A DNA stretch of 64,000 nucleotides, from NCBI RefSeq assembly GCF_002855575.1, contig NZ_PKRQ01000004.1, positions 124,001 to 188,000 of the forward strand, read 5' to 3'. The stretch's first letter is position 1. Every line of letters begins with the position of its first letter. Under the pieces are notes generated by a model. It saw only the letters and a program-made list of their open reading frames with translations. It was not told where the DNA came from and ran no database searches. A program made the position numbers and the translations under genes. This document shows positions 46,697 through 55,367 of the stretch, piece by piece. The DNA is from Tabrizicola sp. TH137 (GTDB lineage: Bacteria > Pseudomonadota > Alphaproteobacteria > Rhodobacterales > Rhodobacteraceae).

Positions 46697-48364
46697 ATGC
46701 CGCACGATGGCCAGCCGATGACCGCCTCGCCCCTCCTCGCCGATCTTCTCGGCCTTACCGCCGCAGCCCTGCCCGAGGTGGAGGCGATCTTCCACGACGC
46801 CCGCGAAAACCTGCGCGGCATGGTCACCGTGGCGGGCAAGGTCTCGGCCCAGGCGCTGGAGGAACACCAATACGCCGCCCATGCGCTGGCATGGCTGGCC
46901 ACCTATACCGAATCCCTGCGCCAGATGCAGGCCTGGGCGCTGCGCCTCGATACGGCAGGCCAGTTCTCGGAAATGGAGGCGCTCCTCCTCCAGATCGCCT
47001 ATGGCGAATATCTCAACCAGATCCACGGCGGCATTTCCATGAGCCAGGGGGAGGTCGCGCGCTTGCAGGACCTTGGCCTCACCCCGGCCCATCCCGGCGC
47101 GGCGGCGGCTGCCCTCATGGCCCGGGGCAACACCGCCGCCGCCCGCACCCGCCTTGTGGCGCTCATGCGCGATAATCACGGTCGCGCCACCTTCGGCGCC
47201 ACCGGGCTGGATGAAGAACTGGAAATGATCCGCGACCAGTTCCGCCGCTTCGCCGATGACAAGGTCGTCCCCCACGCCCATGAATGGCACCTGAAGGATG
47301 AGTTGATCCCGATGGAGATCATCGACTCCCTCGCCGAAATGGGCGTCTTCGGCCTGACCATCCCCGAAGAGTTCGGCGGCTTCGGCCTCTCCAAGGCCAG
47401 CATGGTCGTCGTGTCCGAAGAACTCTCGCGCGGCTATATCGGCGTGGGCTCCCTCGGCACGCGCAGCGAGATCGCCGCCGAACTCATCCTCTGCGGCGGC
47501 ACGGCCGAACAGAAGGCCAAGTGGCTGCCGAAACTCGCCTCGGGCGAGATCCTCCCCACCGCCGTCTTCACCGAACCCAATACCGGCTCCGACCTCGGCT
47601 CCCTGCGCACCCGCGCCCGGCGCGAGGGCGACGACTGGGTGGTGAACGGCAACAAGACCTGGATCACCCACGCCGCCCGCACCCATGTCATGACGGTCCT
47701 CGCCCGCACCATCGACGGCACGACCGATTATCGCGGCCTCTCCATGTTCCTCGCCGAAAAGACCCCCGGCACCGACGAAACCCCCTTCGTGGATCAGGGC
47801 CTTTCGGGTGGCGAGATCGAGGTGCTCGGTTATCGCGGCATGAAGGAATACACCGTCAATTTCGACGATTTCCGCGTGAAGGGCGAAAACCTTCTCGGCG
47901 GGGTCGAAGGTCAGGGCTTCAAGCAACTGATGCAGACCTTCGAATCCGCCCGCATCCAGACCGCCGCCCGCGCCGTCGGCGTGGCCCAGTCGGCGCTTGA
48001 GGTCGGCATGAAATATGCCGAGGATCGCAAGCAATTCGGCAAATCGCTGATCCAATTTCCCCGTGTGGCGGGCAAGCTCGCCATGATGGCGGTGGAAATC
48101 ATGGTCGCGCGCCAGCTCACCTATTTCTCCGCCTGGCAGAAGGACCATGACAAGCGCTGCGACCTGGAGGCAGGCATGGCCAAACTCCTCGGCGCCCGCG
48201 TGGCCTGGGCCTCTGCCGACAATGCGCTGCAAATCCATGGCGGCAACGGCTTCGCGCTGGAATACCAGATCAGCCGCATCCTCTGCGATGCACGCATCCT
48301 GAACATCTTTGAAGGCGCCGCCGAAATTCAGGCGCAGGTCATCGCCCGTCGCCTTCTGGATTGA
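46697..48364 (+). CDS. mcd: Methylsuccinyl-CoA dehydrogenase (acyl-CoA dehydrogenase family)
   Basis: A 555-residue acyl-CoA dehydrogenase with an extra N-terminal domain of about 170 residues (MTASPLLADLLGLTAAALPE through the LMARGNTAAARTRLVAL helix). The catalytic part has FTEPNTGSDLGSLRT, WVVNGNKTWITHAA and QIHGGNGFALEYQISRILCD, with the ethylmalonyl-CoA-pathway type extension. Mcd oxidises (2S)-methylsuccinyl-CoA to mesaconyl-CoA and passes electrons to ETF. The ATG at 46697 has GGAAGG upstream; ATG at 46718 is an alternative. A terminator follows. Confidence 0.82.
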   Translation: MPHDGQPMTASPLLADLLGLTAAALPEVEAIFHDARENLRGMVTVAGKVSAQALEEHQYAAHALAWLATYTESLRQMQAWALRLDTAGQFSEMEALLLQIAYGEYLNQIHGGISMSQGEVARLQDLGLTPAHPGAAAAALMARGNTAAARTRLVALMRDNHGRATFGATGLDEELEMIRDQFRRFADDKVVPHAHEWHLKDELIPMEIIDSLAEMGVFGLTIPEEFGGFGLSKASMVVVSEELSRGYIGVGSLGTRSEIAAELILCGGTAEQKAKWLPKLASGEILPTAVFTEPNTGSDLGSLRTRARREGDDWVVNGNKTWITHAARTHVMTVLARTIDGTTDYRGLSMFLAEKTPGTDETPFVDQGLSGGEIEVLGYRGMKEYTVNFDDFRVKGENLLGGVEGQGFKQLMQTFESARIQTAARAVGVAQSALEVGMKYAEDRKQFGKSLIQFPRVAGKLAMMAVEIMVARQLTYFSAWQKDHDKRCDLEAGMAKLLGARVAWASADNALQIHGGNGFALEYQISRILCDARILNIFEGAAEIQAQVIARRLLD

Positions 48365-48393
48365 TTAACCCGTCCCCTTCAGGATGGCAGATC

Positions 48394-48426
48394 AAACGCG
48401 GACCGGTCTCCCGGCCCGCGTTTTTT
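48394..48426 (+). terminator. Terminator after mcd
   Basis: AAACGCGG (48394-48401) pairs with CCGCGTTT (48416-48423), with a CCGG/CCGG inner stem, followed by TTTTTTC. It lies 30 nt after the mcd stop. Confidence 0.88.
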
Positions 48427-48471
48427 CATCGCGAAGACCGCTCGCTGCATTAACCCCACCTTAAGGAACAC

Positions 48472-48586
48472 GATGTCTGACGCAGACATCGTCGCGTTTT
48501 CTGCCCGCAGAAAACGGCCCCCCAACCATCGCGCTCCACCCGATTTCTGCGTGCAGAAATCGCCGCGAAATCTGCGTCAGATTTCG
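48472..48586. repeat. Array of four tandem hairpins (TCTG/CAGA core), locus 1
   Basis: Four perfect short hairpins lie in a row: 48472-48490 (8 bp, loop ACG), 48495-48516 (10 bp, loop CC), 48541-48562 (10 bp, loop GT) and 48566-48586 (9 bp, loop CGT). All share TCTG...CAGA at the loop-proximal end of the stem, while outer stem bases vary with compensation. The array fills the convergent gap between mcd and the MFS gene. A second, similar array lies at 54306-54421. Confidence 0.88.
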
Positions 48587-48592
48587 CCCCCC

Positions 48593-49828
48593 TCACTCGC
48601 CCGCAAAGGGCCGCCCATGCGAAGGCCGCAGCACCCCCAGCCGCGGATGCAGCCGCGACGCCACCGCATAGGCCCCCACCATCCCGGCCCCCGTCACCGC
48701 GAAAAACGCCGCCAGCGGCGCACCAAAGGGCACCAGCACAACCCAGGCCGCCGCCGGTGTCAGGATGCCGCTCACATCGCGGAAGCTGCTGTAAACCGCC
48801 GACATTTCCGTCCGCTCCGACGGCTTCACCGCCATCAGGAAGGGCAACCCCCCCACCACGTCCAGCAGCACGAGGAATACCGACGCCCCCATCATCGCCA
48901 GCACCGCCACCCAGGGCAGCGGCGCAAACACCGCGCTCGCCACGAAGAACAGCCCGCACAGGCCAAAGGCCATCCGCACCGCCCGCCGCACCGATGTCCG
49001 CCGCGCATAGCGCAGCATCACCGGCGAGATGAACAAGAGCGCATTGGAAATCGACAGTGCCACGCCCCCCACCTTGTCGCCCAGCCCGCTCTCGATACAG
49101 AAGATCGGCAGATAGACGACATAGACCCACCACCCGCAGGACCGCATCACCGCGAACATCCATCCCGCGATCAGGCGGGGCTGGCGGAAGAACCGGCCCA
49201 GATAGGCCAAGGGGTTCAGCGCCGGCCCCTTCGCCCGCTGGATCTGCTTCCCGTTTCCCAACCGCAGCACCCAGAACACCACCAGCAGCAGCACCGCCAC
49301 CGATCCGGCCAGCAGAAACGGCGCCGGCGCCCACCAGTCATGCAGCCAGACCCCGGTCATCGGGCCAATCGCCCAAGGCCCCGCCGCATAGACCATCTGG
49401 GTGGATTGGCTCCGCCCCAGATCGGTGCGATCAATGTAATCAAGCACATAGGCGTTGAAGCAGACGAAGGTCGTCGCCGTCGCGCTGGCCAGGCACATCA
49501 GGGCCAGCGGCACCGTCACCGGCGTGCCCATCACCGCCAGCGTCATCCCCACAAGGTAAAGCAGGCAGCCCGAGGTATACATCCACCGCCGCGGCACATG
49601 CCGCGTGAACCACGGCACCAGCAGGCCCCAGACCAGCGCCACGATCCCCGCCCAGAAATAGGCGCTCGACGTGGCCTCGGCACTTCCCAACCCCTCATAG
49701 ACGACCAGAGGCATGGCCGAAATCAGCGTCCCCCGCACCGTCGCCTCGATGCCCGCCAGCAGGGCGAAATTCTCCACCCTCGGCGTGGGGCTGTGGCGCA
49801 GGAAGAGGGGAAGGTATCGGGTGGCCAT
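48593..49828 (-). CDS. MFS transporter
   Basis: A 411-residue major facilitator with twelve hydrophobic segments, typical short loops and a central basic cytoplasmic loop (GKQIQRAKGPALNPLAYLG). The substrate is unknown. It runs toward mcd, with the hairpin array between their ends. It is not obviously in an operon: its start lies 86 bp from the stop of the transglycosylase gene on the same strand. Confidence 0.85.
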   Translation of the reverse strand: MATRYLPLFLRHSPTPRVENFALLAGIEATVRGTLISAMPLVVYEGLGSAEATSSAYFWAGIVALVWGLLVPWFTRHVPRRWMYTSGCLLYLVGMTLAVMGTPVTVPLALMCLASATATTFVCFNAYVLDYIDRTDLGRSQSTQMVYAAGPWAIGPMTGVWLHDWWAPAPFLLAGSVAVLLLVVFWVLRLGNGKQIQRAKGPALNPLAYLGRFFRQPRLIAGWMFAVMRSCGWWVYVVYLPIFCIESGLGDKVGGVALSISNALLFISPVMLRYARRTSVRRAVRMAFGLCGLFFVASAVFAPLPWVAVLAMMGASVFLVLLDVVGGLPFLMAVKPSERTEMSAVYSSFRDVSGILTPAAAWVVLVPFGAPLAAFFAVTGAGMVGAYAVASRLHPRLGVLRPSHGRPFAGE

Positions 49829-49914
49829 GATCTGTCACAAATTTGTGCAATCTGCGCATCGGATGGCCGTCCCCGTCTGCATCAGGCGCGACAGAGCGGG
49901 TCGGGAACAGACTC

Positions 49915-51870
49915 CTATCCCCGCAACTCGCCCGTCACATCCACCGGCCCCACCGATCCGCGCAGGATCGCGCGATAGATGACAAGGCTTTCGGTCACCC
50001 GCATCACATAGGTCCGCGTCTCGGTGAAGGGGATCATCTCCACCCAATCCACCACATCGACATCCGGATCGCGCGGATCGCCGAACATCCCCATCCACCG
50101 CTTCGGCCGCCCCGGCCCGGCATTGTAGCCCGAGGCGATCAACGCCACCGAAGTTCCAAATTGTTCAACCAGTTGCGCCAGATAGCCCGTCCCGATCCGC
50201 ACATTATAGGCCGGATCGTTCAACCGGCGCGCGTCATAGGTCAGCCCCACCCGCGGCGCCACCAGCTTTGCCGTCGAAGGCAGCACCTGCATCAACCCCC
50301 GCGCATCCGCCGCCGACCGCGCCGCCGGGTCGAACTCCGACTCCCGCCGCGAAATCGCCAGCGCCAGCGCGCGGCTCACCGCAATCCCCTCACCCGGCAC
50401 GAAATCCGGCACCGGATAATAGGCGCGCGGCAGGATCACCCCCTGTTCCGCCGCCTGCTTGGCGATGACCAGCGCGATATGCGGCTCGTCCATCCGCAGC
50501 GCCAGATCGGCCAACTGGTCCAGCTCCGGCCCGCCAAGCCCCTCGGCCAGATGCAGGAAGAACCGCTTGGCCAGCGTCCGGTCCCCGGCACGGCTCAGCA
50601 ACATCGCCGCCTCCAGCACCGACGAAGAGGCAAAGCCCGCCCCCCGCCAATCCGCCGGCCGCGCCTGCGACAGAAGCGACGGGTCCAGCGACTGGCCCAG
50701 CGCCTCGGCCGCCAAGAGCCCGTAATAGGCCGTGTGATGCCGCGCCGCCTCCTGCAACTCCGCCGTCCCGCCCGCGCGATCCCCCGCCGCCAGCAGCGCC
50801 CGCCCCGCCCAGTAATGCGCGCGGGCCACCGAGATGGGCGTCGCCACCCCTTCCCGCAGGTTCCGGAAATGCCGCAGCGCCGTTTCCGCATCGCCCAGCT
50901 TGCGCAGCGCGATGAAGCCCGACAGGAACTCCAGATCGGCGTAATCGCTGCCCTCGGTCAGGAAATGGCTCGCCGCCACCCGATAGGCCGCCTTGGGCTG
51001 ATCCGCCCGCAGCAAGGCCCGCGCCAGCGCCCCGCGCCGGTCGCCCCAGACCGCCGGGTCACCCAGGGCCGCAGCACTGGTCGATTGCGCGATCACCAGT
51101 TCCGCCGCATCCGCATCCCGGTCGCGCCGGAACCGCCAATCGGCCCTCTCATAGGCCAGCCCCGGATCGCCCTGCAACTCCGCAGGCACCCGCTCGATCA
51201 GCGCATTCACCCCATCCGCATCCGCCCGCAGCGCCATCCGCGCCTGTGCCAGCGCCTGCCACCCCGCGCTCACCCGCGGCAGCATCCGCTTCGCCTCGGC
51301 CACCCGGTCCTGCCACAGCAGACGGTCCAGCCGCACCTCATGCGCCACCTTCAGGGCATCGCCATAAAGCCCAAGGATTTCCGCCTCTTCCTCGGCAGAA
51401 AAGGCCAGTTCCGTCCAGCCCCGAAAGGCCTCTGCCTCCGCCTCCTGCGCCCGCCCCAAGGCCCGCAGCGCCTTGATCAGCGCCAGCGACCCTTCCGCCG
51501 TCTCCGGCAGACCGGCCCCGAAATAGGCCACCACCCGGTTTGGATCGGTGGACCGCGCCACCGCCTCCTCGCCCTTCTCCTTCAGAAGCGGCAGCCCCGG
51601 CCAATCCGCCCGCCGCGCGAGGAAATCCTCATATTCCCCCAGCCGCCCCTCGCCCGCGCGCAGGCGCTGCCATTCGATGATGTCGGCGGCCACCTGCCCG
51701 CCCCCTTGCGCCGCCGCCACCGCACCGGCCCAGTCGCCCGCCGCCGCCCGGTCCAGTCCGGCGCGCAGCGCATCCGCCGCATCGGCCATCGCCCCAACGG
51801 GCACCACCATCAAAAATGCCGAAAATAGCCACCCGAGGCGGCGCGTCCTTGCCATCATCTGCCCGATCAT
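49915..51870 (-). CDS. slt: Soluble lytic murein transglycosylase (Slt70 type)
   Basis: Cleaves peptidoglycan glycan strands in the periplasm. Start taken at ATG 51870 (651 aa); ATGs at 51858 and 51855 are near. A signal peptide (WLFSAFLMVVPVGAMA) leads to a long all-alpha superhelical region, then the catalytic domain with the glutamate in ISRRESEFDPAA, GLMQVLPSTA, YNVRIGTGYLAQL and SGYNAGPGRP. Divergent from dapA. Confidence 0.92.
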   Translation of the reverse strand: MIGQMMARTRRLGWLFSAFLMVVPVGAMADAADALRAGLDRAAAGDWAGAVAAAQGGGQVAADIIEWQRLRAGEGRLGEYEDFLARRADWPGLPLLKEKGEEAVARSTDPNRVVAYFGAGLPETAEGSLALIKALRALGRAQEAEAEAFRGWTELAFSAEEEAEILGLYGDALKVAHEVRLDRLLWQDRVAEAKRMLPRVSAGWQALAQARMALRADADGVNALIERVPAELQGDPGLAYERADWRFRRDRDADAAELVIAQSTSAAALGDPAVWGDRRGALARALLRADQPKAAYRVAASHFLTEGSDYADLEFLSGFIALRKLGDAETALRHFRNLREGVATPISVARAHYWAGRALLAAGDRAGGTAELQEAARHHTAYYGLLAAEALGQSLDPSLLSQARPADWRGAGFASSSVLEAAMLLSRAGDRTLAKRFFLHLAEGLGGPELDQLADLALRMDEPHIALVIAKQAAEQGVILPRAYYPVPDFVPGEGIAVSRALALAISRRESEFDPAARSAADARGLMQVLPSTAKLVAPRVGLTYDARRLNDPAYNVRIGTGYLAQLVEQFGTSVALIASGYNAGPGRPKRWMGMFGDPRDPDVDVVDWVEMIPFTETRTYVMRVTESLVIYRAILRGSVGPVDVTGELRG

Positions 51871-52040
51871 CGTTCTTGTAGGTTTTCGTGATCCTTGGAC
51901 CGGACTCTGCCGCACCCCGCCGCCCCCCGCAACCCACAACCACGTCAACGCCTGCCCCACTTGGCAAGGCCTTGCCACAGGGCTAGGAAGGGCGCGTTTG
52001 CAACCGGGCGCCCAGACGCCCCGAACAGGAGACGCGTGCC

Positions 52041-52913
52041 ATGATCCAAGGGTCCATTCCCGCCCTGGTTACGCCGTTCAAGAACGGCGACCTTGATCTG
52101 GACACGCTGAAGAAACTCGTCGACTGGCAGATCGAACAGGGCTCCACCGGCCTCGTCCCCGTCGGCACCACGGGCGAAAGCCCCACCCTCAGCCACGAAG
52201 AACATGAGGCGGTGGTCGAGGCGGTGGTGAAATTCGCCGCCGGTCGCGTGCCCGTCATCGCAGGCGCAGGCTCCAACAACACCGTGGAAGGCATCCGCCT
52301 CATCCAGCATGCCGAACGGGTGGGGGCCGATGCCGCCCTCGTCGTCACGCCCTATTACAACAAGCCGACGCAGGCCGGGCTCGTCGCGCATTACACCGCG
52401 CTGCATGACTGCTGCACCCTGCCCATCATCATCTACAACATCCCCGGCCGCTCGGTCGTGGACATGACGCCGGAAACCATGGGCAAACTCGCCCAACTCC
52501 CCCGCATCATCGGGGTCAAGGACGCCACCGGAAAGATCGAACGCGTCTCCATGCAGCGCGCCTCCTGCGGCCCGGACTTCATTCAGCTTTCGGGTGAAGA
52601 CGCCACCGCGCTTGGCTTCAACGCCCATGGCGGCACGGGCTGCATTTCGGTCACCGCCAATGTCGCCCCCGAACTCTGCGCCGAATTCCAGGCCGCCACC
52701 CTCGCAGGCGACTACCGCAAGGCGCTGGAGTATCAAGACCGCCTCATGCCCCTGCACGAGGCGATCTTCCTCGAACCCGGCCTCGCCGGCGCGAAATACG
52801 GCCTCTCCCTCCTTGGCCGCTGCACCGAAGAGGTGCGCCTGCCGCTGGTGGGCCTCACAGACGCCACCAAGGCCCGCATCAAGGCCGCGATGGAACACGC
52901 AGGGCTGCTGTGA
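52041..52913 (+). CDS. dapA: 4-hydroxy-tetrahydrodipicolinate synthase
   Basis: Condenses pyruvate with aspartate semialdehyde in the lysine/diaminopimelate pathway. The 290-residue protein has GTTGESPTL (42-50), Tyr132 in IYNIPGRSV, and the Schiff-base Lys160 in [15 protein letters not shown] precedes the ATG. Its stop overlaps the GTG start of the next gene in GTGA. Confidence 0.97.
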   Translation: MIQGSIPALVTPFKNGDLDLDTLKKLVDWQIEQGSTGLVPVGTTGESPTLSHEEHEAVVEAVVKFAAGRVPVIAGAGSNNTVEGIRLIQHAERVGADAALVVTPYYNKPTQAGLVAHYTALHDCCTLPIIIYNIPGRSVVDMTPETMGKLAQLPRIIGVKDATGKIERVSMQRASCGPDFIQLSGEDATALGFNAHGGTGCISVTANVAPELCAEFQAATLAGDYRKALEYQDRLMPLHEAIFLEPGLAGAKYGLSLLGRCTEEVRLPLVGLTDATKARIKAAMEHAGLL

Positions 52914-53785
52914 CAGATCACTCCCCGCGCAGCGCCAACCTGCGCGGGTCGCTCTGGATGGTCGCCGCCATGGCGGGCTTCGCGGTCGAGGACATGTTCC
53001 TCAAATCCGTCACAGCCCATATCCCGCTCGGCCAGGCCCTTCTCATCTTCGGCCTGACCGGCGCCGCCCTCTTCGCCCTCCTCACCCTTAGGGCAGGCGA
53101 AGCCCTGCTCCACCCCGCCCTTCTCTCCCGCCCCCTCCTCCTCCGCTCCTCTTTCGAGGTGGCGGGTCGCCTCTTCTATTCCCTCGCCATCGCCCTCACC
53201 CCTCTCTCCACCGCCTCCGCCATCCTTCAGGCCACCCCCCTCGTCGTCGTCGCGGGCGCGGCGCTCCTCTTCGGCGAAAGGGTCGGCTGGCGGCGCTGGA
53301 CCGCCATCGCCATCGGCTTCGCAGGCGTCCTCCTGATCCTGCGCCCCGGCGTCGAAGGCTTCACCCTCCTCTCCCTCGTCACTGTGGCAGGGATGCTGGG
53401 CTTTGCAGGCCGCGACCTTGCCACCCGTGCCGCGCCCCCCGCCCTCTCCAACCGCCAGCTTGGGCTGATCGGGATGGCCATGCTCGCCCTCGCAGGTGCC
53501 CTCATCCTCGCCGTCACGGGCGGCGCACGGATGCCCGACGTCCCGGCGCTCGCCCTCCTCGCGGGCATGACGATCTTCGGCATCTTCGGCTACAACGCCC
53601 TGACCATCGCCATGCGGACAGGCGAGGTTTCCGTCGTCACCCCCTTCCGCTACACCCGCCTCGTCTTCGCGATGATCCTCGGCATCCTCGTCTTTCACGA
53701 ACGCCCCGACGCCCTCACACTGGCTGGCTCCGCCCTGATCGTGGCCTCGGGTCTCTACACCCTCACCCGCGCGCGCCGGGCATAA
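52910..53785 (+). CDS. EamA/DMT-family transporter, coupled to dapA
   Basis: A 291-residue ten-helix EamA transporter starting at GTG 52910, overlapping the dapA stop by 4 bp. Two EamA repeats are visible, the second ending [20 protein letters not shown]. The tight coupling with dapA may mean export or import of a lysine-pathway metabolite, but this is only inferred. It resembles the EamA protein at 4588-5481 in overall form. Confidence 0.85.
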   Translation: MTDHSPRSANLRGSLWMVAAMAGFAVEDMFLKSVTAHIPLGQALLIFGLTGAALFALLTLRAGEALLHPALLSRPLLLRSSFEVAGRLFYSLAIALTPLSTASAILQATPLVVVAGAALLFGERVGWRRWTAIAIGFAGVLLILRPGVEGFTLLSLVTVAGMLGFAGRDLATRAAPPALSNRQLGLIGMAMLALAGALILAVTGGARMPDVPALALLAGMTIFGIFGYNALTIAMRTGEVSVVTPFRYTRLVFAMILGILVFHERPDALTLAGSALIVASGLYTLTRARRA

Positions 53786-53824
53786 CTGGACTCCGCGCCC
53801 CCCATCGCCTATCTCGGGGCGATC

Positions 53825-54304
53825 ATGGCCACGAAATCCGACCCAAATTCCAAACTGATCGCGGAAAACCGCCGCGCCCGCTTCGACTACCATATCGAAA
53901 GCGATCTGGAGGCGGGCATCATCCTGCAAGGGTCCGAGGTCAAAAGCCTCCGCCAGGGCGGATCGAACCTGGGCGAAAGCTATGCCTCCGTCGAAGGGGG
54001 GGAGCTTTGGCTCATCAACGGCTACATCGCCCCCTATCTTCAGGCCAAGACCTGGGGGCATGAGGAACGCCGCCGCCGCAAGCTCTTGGTGTCAAAGAAG
54101 GAACTCTCGCGCCTCTGGAACGCCACCGCGCGCGAAGGCATGACCATCGTCCCGATCAAGATGTATTTCAACGACCGCGGCATCGTGAAGGTCAAGCTCG
54201 GCATCGCCAAGGGCAAGAAACTGGCCGACAAGCGCGAGACATCGGCGAAACGCGACTGGGACCGCGAAAAGGCGCGGCTCCTGAAGATGTCCAAGCGGGA
54301 CTGA
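53825..54304 (+). CDS. smpB: SsrA-binding protein SmpB
   Basis: SmpB carries tmRNA to stalled ribosomes. The 159-residue protein has the conserved [12 protein letters not shown] start, [15 protein letters not shown], and the basic tail [19 protein letters not shown]. It lies 39 bp after the EamA gene. The tmRNA gene is not in the window. A hairpin array starts right after its stop codon. Confidence 0.97.
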   Translation: MATKSDPNSKLIAENRRARFDYHIESDLEAGIILQGSEVKSLRQGGSNLGESYASVEGGELWLINGYIAPYLQAKTWGHEERRRRKLLVSKKELSRLWNATAREGMTIVPIKMYFNDRGIVKVKLGIAKGKKLADKRETSAKRDWDREKARLLKMSKRD

Positions 54305-54305
54305 A

Positions 54306-54421
54306 GCATTTTTTGACGCAAAAAATGCACCGATTTCTGACGCAGAAATCGGACCCCATGCGTGGCGCCACCCCCCGTTTTCTGCGTGCAGAAAACGTCA
54401 CGATTTCTGCGTCAGAAATCG
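54306..54421. repeat. Array of four tandem hairpins (TCTG/CAGA core), locus 2
   Basis: Four perfect hairpins: 54306-54328 (10 bp, loop ACG, with TTTTG/CAAAA in place of the core), 54330-54352 (10 bp, ACG), 54376-54397 (10 bp, GT) and 54401-54421 (9 bp, CGT). Loop type and order match the array at 48472-48586. It begins 1-2 nt after the smpB stop and ends about 80 nt before the sulfurtransferase gene. No T-run follows, so plain termination is not the obvious purpose. Confidence 0.88.
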
Positions 54422-54500
54422 CCCCCAACGCCAAGCCACCCTTGCCACAAAGGCCCGATCCCGCTACTTGCCCCCAGACCGCATGGCCGGAGGCCCACCC

Positions 54501-55364
54501 GTGACCGACGATCCCAAGACCCTCGTTTCCACCGACTGGCTCGCCGCCCATCTGCGCGATCCCGACCTGCGCATCCTCGATGCCTCCTGGTATCTTCCCG
54601 ATGCCGGCCGCAATGCCCGCGCCGAATACACCGCCGCCCATATCCCCGGCGCGCGCTTCTTTGATATCGACGAGATTTCCGACCAGCGCAGCACCCTGCC
54701 GCACATGGCCCCGCCGGTCGAGAAATTCATGTCCCGCCTCCGCGCCATGGGCGTGGGCGACGGGCATCAGGTCGTCATCTATGACGGGTCGGGGCTCTTC
54801 TCCGCCGCCCGCGTCTGGTGGACCTTCCGCCTCATGGGCAAGACCGATGTCGCCGTCCTCGACGGCGGTTTCCCCAAATGGCGGGCCGAGGGGCGCGAGG
54901 TCGAAGACCTCCCCCCCGTCGTCAAGGACCGCCACATGACCGTCAGCCGCCAGAACCATCTGGTGAAGGATGTCACGCAAGTCGCCCACAGCTCCAAGCT
55001 GCGCGAGGCCGAAATCATCGACGCCCGCCCCGCCGCGCGCTTCGCGGGTGAGGCGCCGGAACCCCGCCCCGGTCTGCGCGCAGGCCATATTCCCGGCGCG
55101 AAGAACATCCCCTATGCCACGCTGCTGAACGCGGATGGCACGATGAAACCGGTCCCCGACCTGCGCGCCAGCTTCGAATCCGCCGGGGTGGACCTCTCGA
55201 AACCCGCCATCACCACCTGCGGCTCGGGCGTGACGGCGGCCATCCTGTCACTGGCGCTGGAACGCATCGGCCACAGGAACCACAGCCTCTATGACGGGTC
55301 CTGGGCGGAATGGGGCATGTATGACGACCTGCCGGTGGAAACCGGCCCCGCAACAAAGGGATAA
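54501..55364 (+). CDS. sseA: 3-mercaptopyruvate sulfurtransferase
   Basis: Two rhodanese domains, the second with catalytic Cys240 in CGSGVTA, the motif of mercaptopyruvate rather than thiosulfate sulfurtransferases. I choose GTG at 54501 (287 aa, VTDDPKTLVSTDW) because GGAGG sits 7 nt upstream; ATG at 54483 would overlap that site. It is followed by the aminotransferase gene after 3 bp, so the two are an operon. Confidence 0.93.
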   Translation: MTDDPKTLVSTDWLAAHLRDPDLRILDASWYLPDAGRNARAEYTAAHIPGARFFDIDEISDQRSTLPHMAPPVEKFMSRLRAMGVGDGHQVVIYDGSGLFSAARVWWTFRLMGKTDVAVLDGGFPKWRAEGREVEDLPPVVKDRHMTVSRQNHLVKDVTQVAHSSKLREAEIIDARPAARFAGEAPEPRPGLRAGHIPGAKNIPYATLLNADGTMKPVPDLRASFESAGVDLSKPAITTCGSGVTAAILSLALERIGHRNHSLYDGSWAEWGMYDDLPVETGPATKG

Positions 55365-55367
55365 TCC

